Origin: Candidatus Aminicenantes bacterium UBA4085
GTDB taxonomy: Bacteria; Acidobacteriota; Aminicenantia; Aminicenantales; UBA4085
Direction of reading: 5' to 3'
Assembly: GCA_002383325.1 (NCBI GenBank)
Contig: DFYJ01000075.1
Coordinates: 1-11,717, forward strand
DNA length: 11,717 nucleotides
In this document: piece by piece, positions 6,969 through 11,717 of the stretch
Layout of the letters: every line of letters starts with the position of its first letter
Numbering within the stretch: position 1 is the first letter of the stretch
Notes under the pieces: generated by a model
Database searches by the model: none
Told to the model about the DNA's origin: nothing
What the model saw: only the letters and a program-made list of their open reading frames with translations
Position numbers and translations under genes: made by a program

Positions 6969-6997
6969 GACGCTGCCGGGCGCGGCCTCGAGCCGGC

Positions 6998-7432
6998 CTA
7001 TTCGACCAGGGTCCCCGTGTCCCCCACCTTCCATTGGCCGCCGTCCAGGACGTAGAGGATTGTCCGGGTCGCCTCGCGCCCATTGTCAGCCGTGTATTTG
7101 ATGTCCATGATCATCCAGTCGTCCAGCCCTTTGAAGAAGAGGGCCAGGACCTTCTCGCTCGGCTGGGCGAATTGCCTGCCCTTGAAGCGGCGCAAAGTCT
7201 TGGCGTCCCGGCCGTGATCCCGGACCATGACGGGCAGGGAGCCCCGATTCACGGCATCGCTCTTGATGAACTCCTCCACCGCGTTGGCCGGCTCGTAGGA
7301 TTCGCCGATGACCTTCCAGGCGGCCTCCCGCCCCCCGTCTCCTCCGCGCATCGACCGGACCAGAAGGTACCCCCCGATGCCCAGGGCATCGATGAGGAGA
7401 AAAATGACGATGATCTTGGCCGTCTTGCTCAT
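6998..7432 (-). CDS. Membrane-anchored protein of unknown function
   Basis: A 144-residue protein. Residues about 6-26 (KIIVIFLLIDALGIGGYLLV) form a single membrane anchor. An Arg/Gly-rich hinge (RSMRGGDGGR) follows, then a soluble domain of about 105 residues. The end of the domain (RTILYVLDGGQWKVGDTGTL) resembles the last strands of NTF2/cystatin-like folds, where a 'gkWkvgd' strand is common, but this is only a fold-level hint. No cysteines or evident catalytic motif are present. The ATG has a strong GGAGGAGA Shine-Dalgarno (7437-7444, minus strand) in the 16-bp gap after the HTH-ImmA gene, so it is real and co-transcribed. Likely a surface or periplasmic accessory; function not recognised. 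Confidence 0.82.
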   Translation of the reverse strand: MSKTAKIIVIFLLIDALGIGGYLLVRSMRGGDGGREAAWKVIGESYEPANAVEEFIKSDAVNRGSLPVMVRDHGRDAKTLRRFKGRQFAQPSEKVLALFFKGLDDWMIMDIKYTADNGREATRTILYVLDGGQWKVGDTGTLVE

Positions 7433-7448
7433 GGTGTCTCCTCCGCCT

Positions 7449-8591
7449 TCATTCCTCGGGCGACGGCAGGCTGGTCTGGACGCCCTTCTTCAGGCCCTTG
7501 CCGCCGGCGATCCGTCGGGCCGCGTCCTCCTGCAGAAGCTTGAAGCGGTCCGAGGTGATCGGCCGCTTCTTGAACTTGAACAGGAAGCCGCTGGCTGCTC
7601 CGGTCCGGGCCGCCGCCCGCTCGTCGGGATCGTAGCCGGACTCGTCGTCGCCCAGGCCGAACAGCTCTTTTTCCCGGGGCGACGGGTCGCGCCGAATGTA
7701 CTCGTCGAACTGGCTCTTGTCCAGGAAGTCCAGATCGCGAAGGGTCCGGAGCATAGCCAGCATGCTGACGCCGAAGTAGCGCTTGAGATAGAGAGCCTCG
7801 TCGTAGTGGAGCCGCCGGGTATGGAACTCCTTGTCGGCCAGGTCCCGCACCCGGCCGGGCGGCATCAGGAAGCGGGCGGCGAAGGCCTGGGCGTATTGCT
7901 CCCGCGGGTGGTAGAGCTCGACGTAGTCGTCGATGAAGACGTCGGGATTGTCGATGACCGGCCCCTCGATCCTGTCCTTGAGGTAGTGGCAGTACTCATG
8001 GGCCGCGCTGAAGACCTGGCGCCCGAAGGCCTGGGCCGAATTGACCAGGGCGAAGGCGGCCTGCTTGGCCTCGAGATACACGAAGACCCCGGAGACCAGG
8101 GAGTCCTCGGGCATGGGCATCCGCAGGATGCGCAGGCCGTTGGCCTCGAACAGGGCGAAGACGTCCCGCACCGGCTCCTCGCCCAGGCCCAGCCGGCGGC
8201 GCTCTTCGTCGGCCATGCGCTCGGGCGGCAGGAGCCCGTAGAGGGGGGCCGGCTCCAGACGGCGGCCGGTGATCGTTTCCAGCTTCAGGTAGTCGTCGAT
8301 GTAGCGGCGAAATCTCTGAAGCTCGTCGCGGGACCTGTCGTCCACGGCGTCCGCCCGGAAAAGCAGAGCCAGGGCGTCGGGGGCAGCCTCCTTCTCGTAG
8401 AAGAAGTAGGAGACGTCGCGGTTGAGAAAGGCGGCGATGCGGCCCAGGGCGGCGAAGCTGGGCGTCCTCTTGCCGGCCTCGAGATAGGAGATATACTCGG
8501 CCGAATAGCCCAGAGCCTTGGCGAAGGCCGTCTGGCTCAGGCCCATCTTCTCCCGGGCCTTGCGAAGCTTGGTGCCGAGGAATTGGATCAT
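7449..8591 (-). CDS. HTH-XRE regulator with ImmA/IrrE-type zinc metallopeptidase domain
   Basis: A 380-residue protein. Residues about 6-60 are a Cro/C1-type helix-turn-helix (LRKAREKMGLSQTAFAKALG, then YISYLEAGKRTPS). Residues about 145-275 are an ImmA/IrrE (COG2856) peptidase domain. The zinc motif HEYCH (H198, E199, H202) is intact, and E231 in EQYAQAFAARFLMP fits the usual third ligand. ImmA-type proteases cleave or inactivate repressors in mobile elements, and IrrE of Deinococcus cleaves DdrO after DNA damage; HTH-ImmA fusions combine sensor and protease. The last ~80 residues are a charged, low-complexity extension. Start ATG overlaps the γ-carbonic anhydrase stop in ATGA, and GGGAGGG (8597-8603, minus strand) lies 5 nt upstream. 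No phage genes surround it, so a chromosomal stress role is more likely than prophage control. Target unknown. Confidence 0.93.
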   Translation of the reverse strand: MIQFLGTKLRKAREKMGLSQTAFAKALGYSAEYISYLEAGKRTPSFAALGRIAAFLNRDVSYFFYEKEAAPDALALLFRADAVDDRSRDELQRFRRYIDDYLKLETITGRRLEPAPLYGLLPPERMADEERRRLGLGEEPVRDVFALFEANGLRILRMPMPEDSLVSGVFVYLEAKQAAFALVNSAQAFGRQVFSAAHEYCHYLKDRIEGPVIDNPDVFIDDYVELYHPREQYAQAFAARFLMPPGRVRDLADKEFHTRRLHYDEALYLKRYFGVSMLAMLRTLRDLDFLDKSQFDEYIRRDPSPREKELFGLGDDESGYDPDERAAARTGAASGFLFKFKKRPITSDRFKLLQEDAARRIAGGKGLKKGVQTSLPSPEE

Positions 8592-9115
8592 GGCCGCCCT
8601 CCCGCTATCCCCTTATCCTTGTAGGCTTTCCACATCCGGACATATCCCCGGGCATGCTCGGCGTTGTGGCGGACCTCCTCCTCGCTCAGCATCCTGGCGA
8701 CCGTGGCCGGAGCGCCCAGGACGAGCGCTCCGGGCGGGTAGGTCTTGCGGGGCGGAACCAGGGCCCCGGCCGCGACGATAGTCCCTTTCCGGATGACCGC
8801 CCCGTCCAGAACGACGGCGCCCATGCCGATGATGCAGTCATCCTCGATGGTGCAGGCATGCAGGACAACCCCATGGCCGACCGTGACCCGGTCCCCCAGG
8901 ACGGTGGAGCGGCCGAAGTCGACGTGCACCGTGCAATTGTCCTGGATGTTGGTATCGCGGCCGATGACGATCTCGGCCACATCCGCGCGCAGGACGGAAT
9001 TGTACCATACGCTGGCGCCCGCCTGGAGGGTCACGGCCCCGACGATGCGGGCCCCCTCGGCCAGGAAGGTCTCCGGGTCGATGGACGGCTTCAAAGAGCT
9101 GAAATCGAAGTCCAT
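8588..9115 (-). CDS. γ-class carbonic anhydrase-like left-handed β-helix protein (YrdA/PaaY family)
   Basis: A 175-residue protein made mainly of hexapeptide repeats (for example IVGAVTL, TVLGDRVTVG, CIIGMGAVVLDGAVI), which form a trimeric left-handed β-helix, with a C-terminal helix. The three zinc-binding histidines of the family are present: H64 (CTVHVD), H81 and H86 (VGHGVVLHA). Members bind zinc or iron; some hydrate CO2, while others act as thioesterases or have no proven activity. ATG 9115 is chosen, 11 bp after the DUF4139 gene. A TTG at 9130 would overlap that gene's stop by 4 nt (TTGA) and cannot be excluded. The stop overlaps the next gene's ATG (ATGA), so the two are probably translationally coupled. 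Fold and metal site firm, reaction uncertain. Confidence 0.92.
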   Translation of the reverse strand: MDFDFSSLKPSIDPETFLAEGARIVGAVTLQAGASVWYNSVLRADVAEIVIGRDTNIQDNCTVHVDFGRSTVLGDRVTVGHGVVLHACTIEDDCIIGMGAVVLDGAVIRKGTIVAAGALVPPRKTYPPGALVLGAPATVARMLSEEEVRHNAEHARGYVRMWKAYKDKGIAGGRP

Positions 9116-9126
9116 GGGCGGCGCCT

Positions 9127-10824
9127 TCAAAGGCCCGAGATCGTAGCGTCCTTGGGGTATTCGATGATGAAGTCGATCAGGATCTCCTTCTTCTCCTGCG
9201 GCGCCAGGGAGACCGTCCAGTTGAGCAGGCCGTTTTCGCCTTTCTTGGCCGGGGCCGGGGTCAGGCCGACGTCCTTGACCTCGATCTTGGCGTTCTGGCT
9301 GACCGGCAGGCGGTCGGCCACATCGACCGTGACGGGGACCTTGCGCAGGTTCTGGACGGTGATCCGGCGGACGAGATGCAGCTTCTCGGCCTTGCTCAGG
9401 AGGCCGCCGCCGGACTTCTCCCGCTTGACCTGCTCGGTCTTGATGCGGATCTGGCCGTCCTCGCCGAAGAAGACCTTGGCCTCGTCGCCCGCGGCCGTGA
9501 ACGGCAGACTCATGGAGCCGACGAAATCCTGGCCGATGAAGAGGTCGGCCGGCCCGGCCAGCAGCGGATAGGCCAGGGTGTTGGTCAAGCCGCCGCGCAG
9601 GTAGGCCGCCTCGCGGCTCTGGGGCACCGCGGCGTAGTCGTACGCCACCTTGACTGTCGGGGCGTCGATGGGCAGCTTGTGCGGGGCGCCGTCCGAGGGG
9701 ACGTCGACCGTCCGCTTGATCTCGAAATTCACGTGCAGGCCCGACTCGGCCACTTCGGCCGTCTCGATCTCGGCCTCGCGGGGGGCCGGCGGGGGCGGGG
9801 CCGGCATCTCCGCCGCCGGACGGGCCGCCATCATCATCTTGACCCCTTCTTCGGCCCGGTCATAAGATCTGGCGACCGGGCGGGGCACCCAGATGTCGAG
9901 GAGCCAGGGCTGAAGCTCGACCGGCTTGCTGTCCAAGGCCGGCGAGGAGGTCGAGAGGGCCATGCGCACGCCCTCCCAGCTTTCGCCGCTCTTCTGCTGG
10001 ACGACGGCCGAGAGGGCCAGCTCGGCCTCGCCGGCGTCGGGCATGGCCCGGACGACGTAGGACGGTGTCCAGCGGGCGTTCCTGACGGTATAGGAGAGGT
10101 CCAGGGTAAAATCACCGGCCTTGGCCGCCTCGATGAGGACCGTCACCTTGCGGGCTTCGGTCGCCCGGCCCGGCTTGATCTCATCGATGCGCTTCTTCAG
10201 GGCCTCGGCCTTGGCCTCCTGCTCTCTTTGCGTCTTCTGGCGATCCAGCTGCCCGGCTTTGACCGCGGCCAGCTTGGCGCCCAGGAATTCCAGGGTCTTC
10301 TCCCAGCCGAGGGGATCGGCCTTGCCCTGGGCGATGGAGGCCGCGTTGAGGGCCGACTGGCTGGCCGGCAAGGAGGTCAGGAAATTCTCCTGGACGGACA
10401 GGACGGCCAGGTCGTTCTTGGTCTTGCCGATCTCGTACTGTAGAGCCTCCAGCTCGGACTGAAGCTTGCGGAATTCGGGCTGGAGGGGCGACTCGAGATA
10501 CTCGTTGGCCGTTTCGAGGCCGAGAATCTTGACCGCGGCCGTACCGCGGCCGGAGGCCCGCAGCGATCCGCCGATGATCGAAGCCGGCAGCCCGGAGAAC
10601 ACGACGCTCTGCGGCCCGAGAACGGGCTTGATCTCCGACGTCCGGACGACCGTGGCCCGGTCGGCGTAGACGACGACCGACTGGATGCGGCTCGTCGCCT
10701 GGATCAATCCTTCGGGCGACGGATTCGAACCCCCAGCCGAGGCTTGAGCCGGGGACGGCGCGGCGGCGACAGAAAAGCAGGCGGCGGTCAGGACGGCCAG
10801 GGCGACGCGACGAGCTTGGCGCAT
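9127..10824 (-). CDS. Secreted MuiA-like protein (DUF4140-DUF4139)
   Basis: A 565-residue exported protein. Residues 1-30 are a signal peptide (Arg5, Arg6, hydrophobic core VALAVLTAACFSVAAA, likely cut near AQASA). DUF4140 covers about 46-145 (IQSVVVYADRATVVRTSEI) and runs into a predicted coiled coil (about 115-215). DUF4139 covers about 245-560 (SYTVRNARWTPSYVVRA is the typical opening). An insert rich in Met, Ala and Pro (about 328-350) interrupts it. The family was named after 'mucoidy inhibitor' MuiA; its biochemical role is unknown and it is usually found in the cell envelope. ATG 10824 has AGGAG 6 nt upstream and begins the signal peptide. The same frame stays open far upstream, but that part lies antisense-free inside the ABC transporter gene in another frame and is not coding. 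First gene of the leftward run. Confidence 0.93.
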   Translation of the reverse strand: MRQARRVALAVLTAACFSVAAAPSPAQASAGGSNPSPEGLIQATSRIQSVVVYADRATVVRTSEIKPVLGPQSVVFSGLPASIIGGSLRASGRGTAAVKILGLETANEYLESPLQPEFRKLQSELEALQYEIGKTKNDLAVLSVQENFLTSLPASQSALNAASIAQGKADPLGWEKTLEFLGAKLAAVKAGQLDRQKTQREQEAKAEALKKRIDEIKPGRATEARKVTVLIEAAKAGDFTLDLSYTVRNARWTPSYVVRAMPDAGEAELALSAVVQQKSGESWEGVRMALSTSSPALDSKPVELQPWLLDIWVPRPVARSYDRAEEGVKMMMAARPAAEMPAPPPPAPREAEIETAEVAESGLHVNFEIKRTVDVPSDGAPHKLPIDAPTVKVAYDYAAVPQSREAAYLRGGLTNTLAYPLLAGPADLFIGQDFVGSMSLPFTAAGDEAKVFFGEDGQIRIKTEQVKREKSGGGLLSKAEKLHLVRRITVQNLRKVPVTVDVADRLPVSQNAKIEVKDVGLTPAPAKKGENGLLNWTVSLAPQEKKEILIDFIIEYPKDATISGL

Positions 10825-10830
10825 GGGAAT

Positions 10831-10835
10831 CTCCT
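10831..10835 (-). promoter_or_regulatory. Shine-Dalgarno fixing the start of the DUF4139 gene
   Basis: AGGAG on the minus strand, within AGAGAGGAG, ends 6 nt before the ATG at 10824. This decides the start in a frame that stays open for more than 600 bp upstream. Confidence 0.75.
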
Positions 10836-10864
10836 CTCTGGGGAAAGAAGTAATACAAATCCCC

Positions 10865-10887
10865 GGCCCGCGCAAGGACCCCGGGCC
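10865..10887 (-). terminator. Weak hairpin after the ABC transporter gene
   Basis: In the 79-bp gap between the ABC gene stop and the DUF4139 start, GGCCCG and CGGGCC can pair (6 bp, 11-nt loop) on the minus-strand transcript. No real T tract follows, only GGGGATTTG. No convincing promoter for the DUF4139 gene is visible either, so read-through from the ABC gene remains possible. Confidence 0.25.
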
Positions 10888-10903
10888 CCGAGGGGCGTCA
10901 GGG

Positions 10904-11717
10904 TCAATCCAGCTCGCTGAGCCCCGCGCAGAGGCGGTAGTAGTGCCCCTTGGCCTGCAGCAGCGAGGCATGGTCACCGAATTCGATGATTTCGCCGTGC
11001 TCGAGCACGGCGATGGCGTCCGCCCTTCGGACCGTCGAGAGGCGGTGGGCGATGACGAAGGCGGTCCGGCCCTCGAACAGCGCGGCCATGCCCCGGGCGA
11101 TGTGCCGCTCGGTCCGGGTATCGATGGAGCTGGTCGCTTCATCCAAAATGAGGACCGGCGGAGAAGCCGCATAGGCCCGGGCGATGGCGAGAAGCTGCCG
11201 CTGACCCTGGGACAGATTGGCGCCGTCCCCGCTGAGCACGGTCGCGTAGCCCTCGGGCAGCCGCTGGATGAAGGAATCCGCGCTGGCGGCCTTGGCCGCA
11301 TCCACGCACTCCTCGTTCGTCGCATCGAGGCGGCCGTAGCGGATGTTCTCCATGACCGTGCCGGTGAACAGGTGGGTCTCCTGCAGCACCATGCCGAGGG
11401 ACCGGCGCAGATCGTCCTTCCGTATCCTCCGCACATCGATCCCGTCGTACGTGATGGTCCCCGCATCGATGTCGTAAAAGCGGTTCAGGAGATTGGTGAC
11501 CGTCGTCTTGCCGGCGCCGGTGGAGCCGACGAAGGCGATGGTATGACCGGGCCGGGCCTGGACGGTGAAGTCCTTGAGCACGGGCTGCTTCCCGTCGTAG
11601 GAGAAGTCCACCTTCTCGAAGCGCACGTCGCCCTGCAGCGGAACGGATTGCGTCTCTCCCCCTCCGCCCGGCTTCGGGACGCTCCAGACCCAGCGCCGGG
11701 CCGCCTTCCCCCGGCGC
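10904..11717 (-). CDS. ABC exporter, ATP-binding domain (3' part of a fused TMD-NBD gene)
   Basis: The frame is open through the right edge of the window, so only the last ~270 residues are seen. They start in a Gly/Arg-rich linker (GGGGETQSVPLQGDVRFEKVDFSY), which normally joins the membrane domain to the nucleotide-binding domain. Walker A is GSTGAGKTT, the Q-loop VLQETHLFTGTV, the signature LSQGQRQL (the Gln variant usual in MdlB-type exporters), Walker B VLILDEATS with the D-loop SSID, and the H-loop IAHRLST. All catalytic parts are intact. It should power export of a lipid, drug or peptide as a dimer, perhaps with a second half-transporter encoded further right. An internal GTG at 11626 is not a real start because it would cut off the A-loop region. 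Substrate unknown. Confidence 0.93.
   Translation of the reverse strand, partial: RRGKAARRWVWSVPKPGGGGETQSVPLQGDVRFEKVDFSYDGKQPVLKDFTVQARPGHTIAFVGSTGAGKTTVTNLLNRFYDIDAGTITYDGIDVRRIRKDDLRRSLGMVLQETHLFTGTVMENIRYGRLDATNEECVDAAKAASADSFIQRLPEGYATVLSGDGANLSQGQRQLLAIARAYAASPPVLILDEATSSIDTRTERHIARGMAALFEGRTAFVIAHRLSTVRRADAIAVLEHGEIIEFGDHASLLQAKGHYYRLCAGLSELD

Noticed and set aside
7449..8591. Prophage or ICE repressor/antirepressor module
   Set aside because: The HTH-ImmA fold occurs in such modules, but no integrase, excisionase, phage gene or divergent repressor is present and the neighbours are ordinary chromosomal genes.
7308..8624. Plus-strand open frame of over 400 codons opposite the HTH-ImmA gene
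   Set aside because: Codon-bias shadow; the minus strand carries the HTH and HEXXH motifs, tight spacing and Shine-Dalgarno sites.
10721..10734. GGATTCGAACCCCC, which looks like the T-arm of a tRNA read on the minus strand
   Set aside because: The T-stem would not pair beyond two bases, no acceptor stem, anticodon arm or CCA fits, and it lies inside the DUF4139 coding sequence just after the signal peptide.
10850..10875. Promoter for the DUF4139 gene (TATTAC/TTGCGC on the minus strand)
   Set aside because: The spacing is only 12-14 bp and both elements match poorly.
10825..11466. Upstream extension of the DUF4139 reading frame into the ABC transporter region
   Set aside because: The extended part is a low-complexity Arg/Pro/Ser shadow of the ABC ATPase gene in another frame of the same strand. 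The signal peptide and Shine-Dalgarno place the start at 10824.

Overview
The window is GC-rich bacterial chromosomal DNA with short, sharply AT-rich islands at promoters. Gene style and content (an S9 peptidase with a charged tail, Pif1-WYL helicase, MuiA-type DUF4139 protein, γ-carbonic anhydrase, HTH-ImmA regulator, many short gaps) fit a mesophilic bacterium of the Acidobacteriota/Candidatus Aminicenantes kind. That placement is a guess from protein style; no rRNA or marker gene is present.

Layout. Plus strand, left part: (1) the 3' part of a prolyl-oligopeptidase-family (S9) peptidase, closed by a textbook intrinsic terminator; (2) a two-gene operon, ArsR-family repressor plus thioredoxin, behind a consensus sigma-70 promoter with a candidate operator at the start site; (3) a 300-bp gene-free spacer with two copies of a 49-bp imperfect direct repeat; (4) an N-terminally anchored MsrB-MsrA fusion with its own promoter and inverted repeat; (5) a Pif1-like helicase with a C-terminal WYL domain, apparently read from a leaderless promoter. 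Centre: a small membrane-anchored protein on the minus strand meets the helicase tail to tail and shares its stop (CTAG), and a solitary ribbon-helix-helix protein faces right from its own promoter. Minus strand, right part: a compact five-gene run transcribed leftward (MuiA-like DUF4139 protein, γ-carbonic anhydrase, HTH-ImmA/IrrE regulator, small membrane-anchored protein, Nudix hydrolase), preceded by the 3' part of an ABC exporter gene.

How the genes may work together. The left half contains a thiol-redox group: a cysteine-bearing ArsR repressor, thioredoxin (the usual electron donor of methionine sulfoxide reductases) and a fused MsrB-MsrA. The Msr gene has two in-frame starts, each with a good Shine-Dalgarno sequence, so one gene could give an exported or anchored form and a cytosolic form. 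On the right, the gene pair with a 4-nt ATGA overlap (γ-carbonic anhydrase and HTH-ImmA regulator) suggests a stress-responsive operon rather than a phage module. I see no CRISPR array, complete insertion sequence, tRNA, rRNA or integrase. No clear-cut new defence system is visible; the most promising leads are the dual-start MsrBA, the ArsR-thioredoxin operon, the ImmA-containing operon, and the spacer repeat.
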